From assembly GCA_017503325.1 (NCBI GenBank), contig JAFVTI010000003.1, positions 1 through 39,397 on the forward strand: 39,397 nucleotides of DNA, given 5' to 3'. The notes beneath the pieces were generated by a model, which was not told the origin of the DNA, searched no databases, and saw only the letters and a program-made list of their open reading frames with translations. This document shows, piece after piece, positions 6,695-15,107 of this stretch. Numbering within the stretch: the stretch's first letter is position 1; every line of letters starts with the position of its first letter. This stretch comes from Clostridia bacterium. Its GTDB lineage: Bacteria; Bacillota; Clostridia; Oscillospirales; CAG-272. The position numbers were made by a program, and so were the translations under genes.

Positions 6695-7978
6695 ATGGGT
6701 ATTATCAAAGCAGCGATGCACGCCGTGGGCGGTGCACTTGCAGATCAATGGCTGGAGGTCATTGAAGCCGACTCCATGGGCGAGGGAACCGTCTTTACCA
6801 AGGGCGTGACCGTTCGCAGAGGCGACAAGAGAAACAACAATAAAAAGGGCAGTGAGGACGTGATCTCCAACGGCTCGATCATTCACGTCTATCCCGGTCA
6901 GTTCATGATGCTGTTGGATGGCGGTAAGGTGGTGGATTATACCGCCGAGCCCGGCTATTTCAAGGTGGATAATTCCTGCGCTCCCTCGCTGTTCGGCGGC
7001 GAGTTTGGCGATGCGCTCAAGGATACCTTCTCGCGTGTCAAGTTCGGCGGCGTGCCGTCCTACGCGCAAAAGGCGTACTTTATCAATCTGCAGGAGATCA
7101 AGGGCATCAAGTTCGGCACGCGTGCGCCGGTCAACTATTTTGACAATTTCTACAATGCCGAGCTGTTCTTGCGCGCACACGGCATGTATTCGATCAAGAT
7201 CACCGATCCCCTCAAGTTCTACACCGAGGCACTGCCCAAGGGCGCGGATCGCGTGGAGATCTCTACCATCAACGAGCAGTATCTCTCCGAATTCTTAGAG
7301 GCGCTGCAGGCAGCCATCAACCGCATGTCGGCGGACGGCATCCGCATTTCCTACGTGGCAAGCAAGTCCCGCGAGCTCTCGACCTATATGGCAAACGAGC
7401 TGGATGCAGACTGGAAGGCTCTGCGCGGCATGGAGGTGTTGTCGGTCGGTATTGCCAGCGTTTCCTACGACGAGGAAAGCAAGAATCTGATCAATATGCG
7501 CAACCAGGGTGCAATGCTGGGCGATGCATCCATCCGCGAGGGCTACGTGCAGGGCGCAATGGCGCGCGGCTTTGAGGCTGCGGGCAGTAATGCAAACGGT
7601 AGTGCGCAGGCCTTTATGGGCATGGGCATGGGGATGAATGCGGGCGGTGGCTTTATGGCTGCTGCAAGCCAGACCAACAATGCGCAGATGGCACGTGACG
7701 CAGAAGAGAAAAAGGCTGCTGCAGAGGCTGCGGCAAGCGGCTGGAAGTGCGCTTGCGGTGCTATCAATCAGGGCAAGTTCTGTCCCGAGTGCGGGGCTAA
7801 GAAGCCCGAGGCAGCGGCCGGCTGGACGTGCGCCTGCGGTGCTGTCAATACGGGCAAGTTCTGCTCCGAATGCGGCGCAAAGAGACCCGAGGAAAGCAGC
7901 TGGTTCTGCACCGAGTGCGGACATAAGAATGCAAGCACGGCCAAGTTCTGCGCCGAGTGCGGTGCAAAGCGCGCGTAA
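6695..7978 (+). CDS. ydjI: SPFH-domain protein with three C-terminal zinc ribbons (YdjI-like)
   Basis: This 427-aa protein has an N-terminal SPFH/virion-core-like domain (about residues 20-270), of the type found in Bacillus subtilis YdjI, and a Gly/Met-rich linker. It ends in three tandem zinc ribbons (about residues 348-427), each with paired Cys: CxC...CPEC, CxC...CSEC, CTEC...CAEC. B. subtilis YdjI is about 323 aa, so the repeated ribbons make this one longer. In B. subtilis the ydjGHI genes lie with pspA in a SigW-controlled envelope-stress operon. Here the same three families occur together without pspA. A membrane-associated scaffold role is inferred from the SPFH fold. AGGAGG lies about 8 bases before the start, and the next gene begins 3 bases after the stop. 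Confidence 0.88.
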   Translation: MGIIKAAMHAVGGALADQWLEVIEADSMGEGTVFTKGVTVRRGDKRNNNKKGSEDVISNGSIIHVYPGQFMMLLDGGKVVDYTAEPGYFKVDNSCAPSLFGGEFGDALKDTFSRVKFGGVPSYAQKAYFINLQEIKGIKFGTRAPVNYFDNFYNAELFLRAHGMYSIKITDPLKFYTEALPKGADRVEISTINEQYLSEFLEALQAAINRMSADGIRISYVASKSRELSTYMANELDADWKALRGMEVLSVGIASVSYDEESKNLINMRNQGAMLGDASIREGYVQGAMARGFEAAGSNANGSAQAFMGMGMGMNAGGGFMAAASQTNNAQMARDAEEKKAAAEAAASGWKCACGAINQGKFCPECGAKKPEAAAGWTCACGAVNTGKFCSECGAKRPEESSWFCTECGHKNASTAKFCAECGAKRA

Positions 7979-7981
7979 TTT

Positions 7982-9040
7982 ATGATCGATATGGAACAAA
8001 CGACAGTCACGTATTCTTGCCCAAATTGCGGCGCGGGCCTTGTGTTCGACGCCGAAAAGGGCAAATTTGCCTGTGAATTTTGCTTGTCGGAATTTGCCAA
8101 AGACGAGCTGGACGCTGCGGGCAGTGCGGAGCAGGCGCGCGAGAGAGAGGCGCGGGATGAGGATTTTCGCGCGCAAATGCGTGCGTATTTCTGCCCCTCC
8201 TGCGGCGCGGAGGTCATGGCTGACGGCGAGACCGTGGCGGATTTCTGCTACTATTGCCACAATCCCGTGGTGCTCTCGGACCGGCTTTCGGGCGCATTCC
8301 GTCCCGACCGCGTCATCCCGTTCAAGTTTGGCAAACAACAGGCCATTGAAAAGTTTTTGAAATATGCCAAGAGCCACCGCTACGTGCCGCGTGACTACTT
8401 CTGCGCCGAGCAGGTGGATAAGATCACGGGCGTATATTATCCCTTCTGGGTCACCGACGCGGATTCCTCCGCCGCCCTGACCGCAGAGGGCACGCGCATC
8501 CGTACCTGGATCGTGGGAAACGTCAAGTATACCGAGACCACGCGCTTGGAATTTGAGCGCGAGGGCGAGATCCATTTTGAGGACATTGTGTCCAGCGCGC
8601 TTTCCACCGAGGATAAGGAGATGCTGGAGGGCGTGCTGCCATATCCATCCGAGGCGCTGGAGGAGTTTTCCGCGCCGTATCTGACCGGCTTTGTGGCCAA
8701 AAAGCGCGACGTGGAGCGAGACTCGCTCAGCGAAGAGGTGCGCGAGAAGATGCAGGATTATGCGGACCGCCTGCTGCGAGGGACCATCAGCGGCGAGGTG
8801 CCCAAGACCGCTCCCCGACTGGATATCCACCAAAGCCACTGGGAATATGCGCTGATGCCCGTGTGGGTGCTGACCTACCGCGACAAAGAGGGTAAGGTCT
8901 ATAAGTATGCCATGAACGGCTATACCGGCAAGGTGTACGGTGAATTACCCATCAGTAAATTCAAGCTGGCAGGCACGTTTGCCGCCATCATGGCTGCCGT
9001 TGCGGCAGTAGTCTTTGCTGTGGGGTGGTTGCTGTTATGA
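7982..9040 (+). CDS. ydjG: Zinc-ribbon membrane protein (YdjG-like)
   Basis: This 352-aa protein opens with a TFIIB-like zinc ribbon (C13, C16, C31, C34). A second ribbon follows near residues 65-90 (CPSC...CYYC). The middle is soluble, and one C-terminal transmembrane helix lies at about 328-350. This is the architecture of B. subtilis YdjG (about 341 aa). It is translationally coupled on both sides: it starts 3 bases after the SPFH gene, and its TGA overlaps the ATG of the TPM gene. No clear Shine-Dalgarno precedes 7982, and Met4 at 7991 is an alternative start. The role is unknown beyond membership of the module; the ribbons suggest protein or nucleic-acid contacts at the membrane face. 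Confidence 0.85.
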   Translation: MIDMEQTTVTYSCPNCGAGLVFDAEKGKFACEFCLSEFAKDELDAAGSAEQAREREARDEDFRAQMRAYFCPSCGAEVMADGETVADFCYYCHNPVVLSDRLSGAFRPDRVIPFKFGKQQAIEKFLKYAKSHRYVPRDYFCAEQVDKITGVYYPFWVTDADSSAALTAEGTRIRTWIVGNVKYTETTRLEFEREGEIHFEDIVSSALSTEDKEMLEGVLPYPSEALEEFSAPYLTGFVAKKRDVERDSLSEEVREKMQDYADRLLRGTISGEVPKTAPRLDIHQSHWEYALMPVWVLTYRDKEGKVYKYAMNGYTGKVYGELPISKFKLAGTFAAIMAAVAAVVFAVGWLLL

Positions 9041-9798
9041 TGAAAAAGATTTTATCTGTTCTGATGCTTGGCATCCTGCTCTGCGGCATTTTTGCGCTTG
9101 GCGCGAGTGCCGAGGAAGAGCGCACGGGCGATGGTCTTACCGGCGTGATCGATGCAAGCGAGCTGCTCAATGAACTTGAGGAGCAAGAGATCAACGAGGC
9201 ACTTGCCAAGGCAAGCGAGGAGATGGGCATCCCGATCTGCGCTTACGTCTTTGAATACGTCGGCCGCGAGGTGTGGGGCGAGGATTACCTTGCCGCAAGA
9301 GGCCTTAGCGAGAACGACGACTTGGTACTTATGATCGTGACCGTGCGTCGCTTTGAGATCAATTACGATCTGTACACGTACGGCGACGCATACTTCAAGA
9401 TCAACGAAAAGGAAGTTGACTATATTCTGGACGACAACGACGTCTACTATAATATCAAGAACGGCAGGATCGCCGAGGGCCTTTGCGCCTACGCCGCGCT
9501 TGCCTCCGAGGCGTACGTCGGCCGACTTGGCGTTTCTTGGGTGTTGATTCTGATCGTCGCGCTGGTCATTGGTGCGATCGCTGGATTTATCAGCGTCAAG
9601 AGCATCTCTGCAAGCTATAAGAGAAAGAATCCCTCGCAGTCGTATCCGCTTGACCGCTTTGCAAAGCTGGAGCTGACGCACGAGAGCGACCGCGAGATCG
9701 GCAAGTTTGTCACCACCACCATTGTTTCCACGGGCGGCCGTGGCGGACACGGCGGTAGCCGCAGCGGCGGCGGAGGAGGACACAGGGGAGGGAGATAA
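9037..9798 (+). CDS. ydjH: TPM-domain secreted/membrane protein (YdjH-like)
   Basis: This 253-aa protein has a signal-like N-terminus (to about ALGASA, residue 25) and an extracytoplasmic TPM (YgcG-type) domain at about 30-150. One transmembrane segment follows at about 168-190, then a cytoplasmic tail ending in a Gly/Arg/Ser-rich stretch. Length and layout match B. subtilis YdjH (about 254 aa). The start at 9037 forms an ATGA overlap with the upstream stop; 9040 is also possible and 9025 less likely. TPM domains occur in photosystem-repair and envelope proteins and some have phosphatase activity. Which applies here cannot be told. Confidence 0.85.
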   Translation: MMKKILSVLMLGILLCGIFALGASAEEERTGDGLTGVIDASELLNELEEQEINEALAKASEEMGIPICAYVFEYVGREVWGEDYLAARGLSENDDLVLMIVTVRRFEINYDLYTYGDAYFKINEKEVDYILDDNDVYYNIKNGRIAEGLCAYAALASEAYVGRLGVSWVLILIVALVIGAIAGFISVKSISASYKRKNPSQSYPLDRFAKLELTHESDREIGKFVTTTIVSTGGRGGHGGSRSGGGGGHRGGR

Positions 9799-9900
9799 AC
9801 CGCGGAGCGGTTTATCAACTGCGCGAAGCGCAATATCACTATACGGCGCAGCCGAATAATATCACTCCGACGCAGTCGGAATATCACTGCGCATAGCGCA
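9797..9900 (+). repeat. Array of five mini-hairpins with AATATCACT spacers
   Basis: Five short palindromes stand in a row: AAACCGC/GCGGTTT (9797-9813), TGCGC/GCGCA (9820-9832), CGGC/GCCG (9844-9854), CCGAC/GTCGG (9867-9879) and TGCGC/GCGCA (9888-9900). They are separated by the nearly constant spacer (A)ATATCACT. Stem sequences differ while the spacer and the 3-nt purine-rich loops (gga, gaa, gca, gca, ata) stay similar. The first arm overlaps the end of the TPM gene. Confidence 0.8.
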
Positions 9901-9915
9901 ATACCACTGTAAAAG

Positions 9916-9948
9916 AAAACGCCTTGCAATGCAAGGCGTTTTTTTTTA
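9916..9948. terminator. Bidirectional terminator between convergent genes
   Basis: AAAACGCCTTGC (9916-9927) pairs with GCAAGGCGTTTT (9931-9942), with a U-run on the plus strand and A-rich sequence on the other side. It closes both the TPM module (+) and the zinc-ribbon membrane gene (-). Confidence 0.9.
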
Positions 9949-10653
9949 TTTGACTTTTCCCACGTAGAACACGCGCTTGAGCGAATCCTTGAGCGGTCCC
10001 ACGATGGCGATGATGATCAGCATGATGCCGAATATCGCAAGCGTGGCACAGGGGAAGGGAGACCAGATGATGTGTCGTGGCAGCTCAAAGGTCAGGTGAA
10101 TGAAAAATTCGATCAGCAGCGTCCAGCCGCCAAGCGCGATCAGTCCGCCTCCCACGGTGTAGAGCCTGCCGCGGCGCACGTAGTGGAATACGGTGGTCAC
10201 GGCGGTCATGATCAGCCCCAGCGTTCCCACGACCGGGAATGCAAAGGACAAAAACCAATTTCCGTCCGTATGCAGATTGATATAAAGCAGAAAGAGAATG
10301 ATTGAGGCAAAGCTGACGGGCACAAAAATGGCGGGGGTGGTTTGCTTGAACCAAAGGGGCAGAATGACGCAGAAGTAGAATACGCCAAGTCCGCCTGCCA
10401 CATAGCCTGACCAGATCATATGATCGTTGAGAGAGACGTCAAACATGACGGCAAGGATCGCAACCAGCAAAGAGATGATGGTCACGACAAACAAAATGCC
10501 CTTGCGGTTGAATTCCTCGGATTCAAAATCCTTTTTCGGATAGGTGGGCGGTGCCTGCTTGATGGGCACGTCGGGATGGTAGACGCGTGTGCCGCACACG
10601 GGACAAATGCTTTGCCCGTCTGTCAGCTCCACGCCGCATTTGATACAGAACAT
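9946..10653 (-). CDS. Zinc-ribbon polytopic membrane protein (DUF6320-like)
   Basis: This 235-aa protein begins with a zinc ribbon (C3, C6, C17, C20). About six transmembrane segments follow between residues 50 and 225. The layout resembles the DUF6320 group, which I recall as frequent next to alcohol-acetyltransferase-like genes; this is memory, not a search. Its ATG directly abuts the TAA of the upstream hydrolase/acyltransferase gene, and its ribosome site AGGAGG lies inside the end of that gene, so the two are translationally coupled. A shared role in lipid or ester metabolism at the membrane is inferred from this coupling only. Confidence 0.8.
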   Translation of the reverse strand: MFCIKCGVELTDGQSICPVCGTRVYHPDVPIKQAPPTYPKKDFESEEFNRKGILFVVTIISLLVAILAVMFDVSLNDHMIWSGYVAGGLGVFYFCVILPLWFKQTTPAIFVPVSFASIILFLLYINLHTDGNWFLSFAFPVVGTLGLIMTAVTTVFHYVRRGRLYTVGGGLIALGGWTLLIEFFIHLTFELPRHIIWSPFPCATLAIFGIMLIIIAIVGPLKDSLKRVFYVGKVK

Positions 10654-12900
10654 TTATAGGACCTCCTCTCTTGCATTGCTTTGCGCGATGACGTGAATGC
10701 CAAGCTCGCGCAGGACCGCGTAAAGGTGCGGCTCAAGCAGCGGCTTTGCGGTGTTTCGCATGATATTGAACATCATTTTTCCCTTGTAGGTGATCAGCGA
10801 GGTGTTGTAACGCTGGCTTCTCTGCGTACCCAGCACAAAGTCCAAGCGATCCACGTATCTTTCAAATTCGGCAGGCATGTTGGAAACGCCGAGATTGGAG
10901 AAGGTGAAGCAGGATTTGCGCTCGCCCACCGCCTGGTAAACGCCCTTCATGACGAGATTCTTGAGCGGGAGCGGGCAGGCACGGATGAATAAGCTCTTTT
11001 CGCTTGAGACGTTTGCCGCAATGATGGCTGCCATACGCTGCGGCGTGATCTGCAGCTTCATCTGGTGCTGCACGCTTTGGCAAAGCGCGGGAAAGTCCAC
11101 GTCGCCGTATTTGGTCTCCACGCCGGGAATGGTATAAAGAATAAAGTTTCGCAGCGTTTTGGAGGGGAAGATGCTGCGCAGATTGACCGGCACGAAGATC
11201 TTGACCGGCTTGTGCTTGGCGGGATTGTGGATCTGCTGCTTTTGCAGCCTGTCGGTCGCCGTCATCAAAGCCGCGGTCAGGTACGCGGTCACGGTCACGC
11301 CCTGCTCCTTGGCGCGTGCGCGCACGGTCTCGGCATCTAAGATAAAGGTGGTGTTGGTGCGGAATCCGTCCACCTCGCGCAGGCCGCGGATGGAATAAGC
11401 GTCCGTGTCCTTGCGGGACAGGGGGTATTTGCCCGAGTACTTGAAAAAGCTGTCCTCCAGCTCTGCGGGATCGGGCTCCTCCAGACGGTCAAGCACGCCG
11501 CTCTCGGGCGGCACCTTGACACCGTATTTCTGGTAGATATATTCGGCCACGAGCGTTTTGAGGAACACAAGGCCGCCGTTGCCGTCGGTCAGCGCGTGGA
11601 AAAATTCCACCGAAATGCGCTTGTCATACACGATGACGCGGAAGGCGCACTTGCGGATGTCGTCAAAGGGCATGCGAGCAAGCGGATATGGCTTTTCCTC
11701 CATGATCTCGGGCGCGTGCGGGATCTGCTCCAGATAGTACCAGAAAAATCCTGCCTTGACGCGCACGGCGATCGAGGGGAAGCGGCGCACGGTCACGTCA
11801 AGTGCCTTGCGCAGCGCGTCCATGTCCACGGACTCGGTCATGGTGGCGGCCAGGCGGAACACGTTGCTCCAGGAGCGCGTGCGGGCAGCTGGGAAGATCT
11901 TGGCGGCATTGTCAAGGGCCATCCAGCGCAGCTTTTTCTGGCTGTGCATGCGGGTCTTGATAAACTTGCGGATACGGGTGAAGTCGCGGTCGTAGTCCTT
12001 GATGCAGTAAAGCACGTAGCCGTGCCACATTTCGGGCGTGACCACAAGCTCGCTTTGTGCACCCGCGGCAAGCAGACGCTCGTGCAGGCGGGTGGAATCG
12101 TCAAGCAGGATCTCGGCATCTCCCACAAAGGTCAGCGAGGGCGGCATGCCGCCAAGGTCTGCAAACAAGGGGGAGAGCAAGGGGTTGGATTTGGCTGCGA
12201 GGTCCGCCTCGGGGTCGTCGCAGACTTTGGGGTAGACGTTTTTGCCCGATCCCTTGGTCTCGTCCACTCCATAGGCGTAGCAGTCGGCGTAATATTTCAG
12301 CCTTGCGGCGGTCAGCGTGGGGTCGCGCTTTTCGTTGACCGCGTAGGAGTCGGCCGTGCCGGTCAGATCGGTCCAGGGAGAAACGGTGATGATGCCTGCG
12401 GGCATGGTGCGCCCCTTGGATTTGAGGGCAAGACAGAGCGAGTAGCAAAGTCCGCCGCCCGCGCTCTCACCGCAAAGGATGATCTGCCCGGGCGCAAAGC
12501 CTGCGGAGAGCAGGTAGCCGTAAGCGTCCTCGGCGTCGTCAAGTGCGGCGGGGAAGGGGTGCTCGGGGGCAAGTCTGTACGCGACGCACAGCACACGGAT
12601 GCCGCAGCGGGCTGATAGGATCGCGGCAAATCCCTTGGCATAGTCGAGGTCTCCGCAGGTATATCCGCCGCCGTGCAAGTAAAGCAGCACGCCCGAGTTG
12701 ACCTCGTCGCGCGGCTTGATCATGGAGGCGGGCATGGATCCGATGGTAAAGTCCTCAAAGGAGACGTCGTCCTTATGAGAGGCGGACATCAGCTTACCGA
12801 TCCTGTCCTGCCAGACGCGAATGGTCGAGAGCGAGCAGCCGTCAATAAAGGGCTTGAGCAGCTTCAGACGCGAGCGCAGAATGAGCGTGCCTTTTCTCAT
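10654..12900 (-). CDS. Fusion of alpha/beta-hydrolase and alcohol-acetyltransferase-like domain
   Basis: This is a single 748-aa reading frame. Residues of about 65-315 form an HSL/Aes-type esterase: oxyanion motif HGGGY (76-80), nucleophile motif GESAGG (Ser146), and probable triad partners Asp261 and His293. Residues of about 325-740 form a CoA-dependent acyltransferase of the condensation/alcohol-acetyltransferase kind, with HALTDG (435-440) matching HxxxDG. These two enzymes are normally separate proteins. The start at 12900 is chosen for the upstream GGAG and the MRKG start; an in-frame ATG at 12972 lies within the previous gene. It probably makes and/or hydrolyses an ester of an alcohol or lipid; the substrate is unknown. 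The coupled membrane gene follows directly. Confidence 0.85.
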   Translation of the reverse strand: MRKGTLILRSRLKLLKPFIDGCSLSTIRVWQDRIGKLMSASHKDDVSFEDFTIGSMPASMIKPRDEVNSGVLLYLHGGGYTCGDLDYAKGFAAILSARCGIRVLCVAYRLAPEHPFPAALDDAEDAYGYLLSAGFAPGQIILCGESAGGGLCYSLCLALKSKGRTMPAGIITVSPWTDLTGTADSYAVNEKRDPTLTAARLKYYADCYAYGVDETKGSGKNVYPKVCDDPEADLAAKSNPLLSPLFADLGGMPPSLTFVGDAEILLDDSTRLHERLLAAGAQSELVVTPEMWHGYVLYCIKDYDRDFTRIRKFIKTRMHSQKKLRWMALDNAAKIFPAARTRSWSNVFRLAATMTESVDMDALRKALDVTVRRFPSIAVRVKAGFFWYYLEQIPHAPEIMEEKPYPLARMPFDDIRKCAFRVIVYDKRISVEFFHALTDGNGGLVFLKTLVAEYIYQKYGVKVPPESGVLDRLEEPDPAELEDSFFKYSGKYPLSRKDTDAYSIRGLREVDGFRTNTTFILDAETVRARAKEQGVTVTAYLTAALMTATDRLQKQQIHNPAKHKPVKIFVPVNLRSIFPSKTLRNFILYTIPGVETKYGDVDFPALCQSVQHQMKLQITPQRMAAIIAANVSSEKSLFIRACPLPLKNLVMKGVYQAVGERKSCFTFSNLGVSNMPAEFERYVDRLDFVLGTQRSQRYNTSLITYKGKMMFNIMRNTAKPLLEPHLYAVLRELGIHVIAQSNAREEVL

Positions 12901-12929
12901 GGTGTTGTCTCCTTTCGTTTGATTTTTTC

Positions 12930-12955
12930 GTAGGGGCGATTCACGAATCGCCCGC
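12930..12955. repeat. REP-like palindrome, copy A
   Basis: It begins GTAGGGGCGA, and GGGCGATTC (12934-12942) pairs with GAATCGCCC (12945-12953). The GTAGGG(G)CG opening is shared with the palindromes at 21641 and 22457. It sits between the YmdB-type gene and the hydrolase fusion, in the transcript. Confidence 0.7.
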
Positions 12956-12968
12956 ACGGGGAAATGAT

Positions 12969-13748
12969 TCAAAATACCAGCTGCTTTGCAGAGGTGGTGC
13001 GGCCGGTGTCGGTGTCCACGCAGAACAGCGCAGCGCGTGCGCGTACGCGTCCGTCTGCGACAGAGAAGCGCGCGGGCATATGGTCGCGCAGCATGCGCAG
13101 CACCGGCTCGGTTTTTGCACCGATGATGCCGCCCTCGGGGCCTGTCATGCCAAGGTCGGTAATGTACCCCGTGCCGCCGGGCAGGATCTGCAGATCCGCC
13201 GTGGGAACGTGGGTGTGCGTGCCGAAAATGACCGAGATTTTGCCGTCAAAGGCGCGCGCAATGGCGTATTTTTCGCTGGTTGCCTCGGCGTGCATATCCA
13301 GCACCGCAATATCATATTTGCCCTTTTGCGCGTCTAAGATGCGCTCCAGGGTCAAAAAGGGGTTGTCCAGCGGCGCGAGATTGACCGTGCCCAGCAGATT
13401 GATGCAAAGCACGCGCGTGCCGTTTGCGTTGGCGATCGTATATCCGTAGCCCGGATTGGTGGCAGGGAAGTTGGCAGGACGGATGATGACGTCGGGGCGC
13501 GCGTCCAGAAATGCGCCCGTGTCGGGGGCGGAGTAGGCGTGGTTGCCAAGCGTGATGATATCCGCGCCAGCGAACAAGAGCGTTTCGGCGTCTGCGCGGC
13601 AAATGCCCTTGATCTCGGAGGCGTTCTCACCGTTGACAATGCAAAGGTCTGCGCCAAGCGCCTGCTTTTGCTTGTGGAGCGTTTCCTGCAGGTGGGCAAG
13701 GCCGACCTTGCCGACCACGTCGCCCACGGCTAAAATTTTGAATGTCAT
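12969..13748 (-). CDS. ymdB: YmdB/TIGR00282-family metallophosphoesterase
   Basis: This 259-aa cytosolic dimetal phosphodiesterase is of the family whose B. subtilis member YmdB hydrolyses 2',3'-cAMP and affects biofilm and motility decisions. Metal-binding motifs are all present: GDVVGKVG (near residue 9), NGENAS, GNHAYS, DMHAEATSEK and GTHTHVPTAD. The usual GNHTWD motif reads GNHAYS, which keeps the His but changes the following residues. Length is normal (about 260). Its ATG overlaps the TGA of the CPBP gene (ATGA), so it is translated from the same mRNA. Confidence 0.93.
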   Translation of the reverse strand: MTFKILAVGDVVGKVGLAHLQETLHKQKQALGADLCIVNGENASEIKGICRADAETLLFAGADIITLGNHAYSAPDTGAFLDARPDVIIRPANFPATNPGYGYTIANANGTRVLCINLLGTVNLAPLDNPFLTLERILDAQKGKYDIAVLDMHAEATSEKYAIARAFDGKISVIFGTHTHVPTADLQILPGGTGYITDLGMTGPEGGIIGAKTEPVLRMLRDHMPARFSVADGRVRARAALFCVDTDTGRTTSAKQLVF

Positions 13749-14929
13749 GCGTTCTCGTCCTGTTCTATGACGGCGGGGTTACCCGTGCCGTCGAATTGGG
13801 GAATGACAAATTCTGCGGGCTGCTCGGATGCCTGCACGGATGCCGCCGCGGCTTCTTGGGCATTTGCTTCGGCTGCCACGGGCGCTTCTGCCTGTACTTC
13901 AGAGACCTGCACGAGCGCTTCTGCCTGTGATTCAGAGACCTGCGCGGGTGCTGCGGGTGCGGGCTTGCGCAAGCGGCACATGAGAATGATGCCCACGATC
14001 AGCATGGGGATGGCGATCACGGCAGCGGCAATGGTGTAAACGATATAGGCTGTATTGAGCCAACCGATCATGGTCTCGTTCTGATAAGGGCCGCCCAAAA
14101 ATCCTTCCATAATCATGGGGATCAGGTTTGCGGCGTTGAAGCAGAAGTGACCTACGATGCAGGGGTAGATCGAGTCTGTCTTGATAAACAGAATACCCAG
14201 CACAAGACCCACGACAAAGGTGTAGGCAACCTGGATGGGTGCGCCGTGCGCAAGGCCGAACAGCGCAGAGGTGATCAGCAGCGCGGCCCAGGTGGGCATT
14301 TTGCCCTTGAAGTTGACAAGCGGACCTGCGCGGAATACCAGCTCCTCGATCAGCGGTGCGCCAAAGATGGCTGCTACCGTAAACATGCCTGCGTCCTGAC
14401 TCATGGAGGACATCATTTCCGTATAGGTTTCGTAGAAGATGCGGAACTCCTCGGCGATCATGGGGTCAAGCGATTCCATAGCGCGCATCAGCATTTCCAG
14501 CAGCGCGTTGAGCAGCGATTCGCCCGCAAGCATGATGGCGTTGACGATAAAGTGCAGCGAAAGGCCCATCAGCACGGCCGCAATGATGGCCTTGACGGGG
14601 GCTTTGGTAAAGCGGAAGTATTCGGTAAAGCTTCTGCCCTTGCGGTTGAACACAAACCACAGAATCACGATCGCTCCGATGGTGGTCAGCGCAGAGAAGA
14701 ACATGGCGTATTTCATGGTGGTGTTCGTGTTATCGAAGTTAAACCACTGCAGGATATTGTCGGTGCCGCCAACACCGTTGTAGGTCATTCCCGCAATGAT
14801 ACTGCGAATCAGAACCATGAGGATCAGCCCGACGGACAAAATTGACTGCCCGATGTTCATAAAGGCCGTATAACCGATGGGGAATGCGAGACCCTTGATC
14901 ACGCCACCCTTGTTTTTCTTTTGCTCCAT
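13745..14929 (-). CDS. CPBP-family intramembrane metalloprotease
   Basis: This 394-aa polytopic membrane protein has the three CPBP (Abi/Rce1-like) motifs: EELVFR (EExxxR), FGLAHG and HFCFNAAN. About eight hydrophobic segments run from residue 15 to 325. The C-terminal tail of about 70 residues is soluble, Ala/Glu-rich and contains degenerate repeats of QVSE-QAEA, an unusual extension for the family. Family members cleave or process membrane substrates, and some give bacteriocin immunity. No bacteriocin gene is seen nearby, so the role is open. The ribosome site is AAAGGAGA just before the ATG. It leads the minus-strand unit CPBP-ymdB-hydrolase fusion-zinc-ribbon protein. Confidence 0.92.
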   Translation of the reverse strand: MEQKKNKGGVIKGLAFPIGYTAFMNIGQSILSVGLILMVLIRSIIAGMTYNGVGGTDNILQWFNFDNTNTTMKYAMFFSALTTIGAIVILWFVFNRKGRSFTEYFRFTKAPVKAIIAAVLMGLSLHFIVNAIMLAGESLLNALLEMLMRAMESLDPMIAEEFRIFYETYTEMMSSMSQDAGMFTVAAIFGAPLIEELVFRAGPLVNFKGKMPTWAALLITSALFGLAHGAPIQVAYTFVVGLVLGILFIKTDSIYPCIVGHFCFNAANLIPMIMEGFLGGPYQNETMIGWLNTAYIVYTIAAAVIAIPMLIVGIILMCRLRKPAPAAPAQVSESQAEALVQVSEVQAEAPVAAEANAQEAAAASVQASEQPAEFVIPQFDGTGNPAVIEQDENA

Positions 14930-14968
14930 AAAAAATCTCCTTTCCGAAAGAGATGTACAGTTAATTAT

Positions 14969-14997
14969 ATTTTACCATATTCATGCGTCCTTGTCAA
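14969..14997 (-). promoter_or_regulatory. Promoter of the CPBP-ymdB unit
   Basis: On the minus strand TTGACA (14997-14992), a 17-bp spacer and TAAAAT (14974-14969), about 40 bases before the CPBP start. No terminator is visible before 9946, so all four minus genes may be one transcript. Confidence 0.8.
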
Positions 14998-15042
14998 GCA
15001 GGCGGGAGGGGCGAAAAAGAGCGGGGATTTTGTAAAAAAGAC

Positions 15043-15071
15043 TTGATAATTATTGCGGCATATGATATAAT
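15043..15071 (+). promoter_or_regulatory. Promoter of asnA
   Basis: TTGATA (15043-15048), a 17-bp spacer and TATAAT (15066-15071). The leader is only about 30 nt, so no T-box or other riboswitch precedes asnA. Confidence 0.85.
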
Positions 15072-15107
15072 GATATTAAGTATTGAAATCCCCTCAAGGA
15101 GTCCGTT

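Noticed and set aside
7295..8839. 514-codon open frame on the minus strand opposite the SPFH and YdjG-like genes
   Set aside because: Cys/His/Arg-rich antisense translation of zinc-ribbon codons, crossing two real genes; no family features.
9797..9900. Mini-hairpin array as a tRNA or CRISPR
   Set aside because: No cloverleaf and no constant repeat of the usual length; stems of 4-7 bp only.
15072..15107. T-box or other riboswitch before asnA
   Set aside because: The leader is only about 30 nt; too short.
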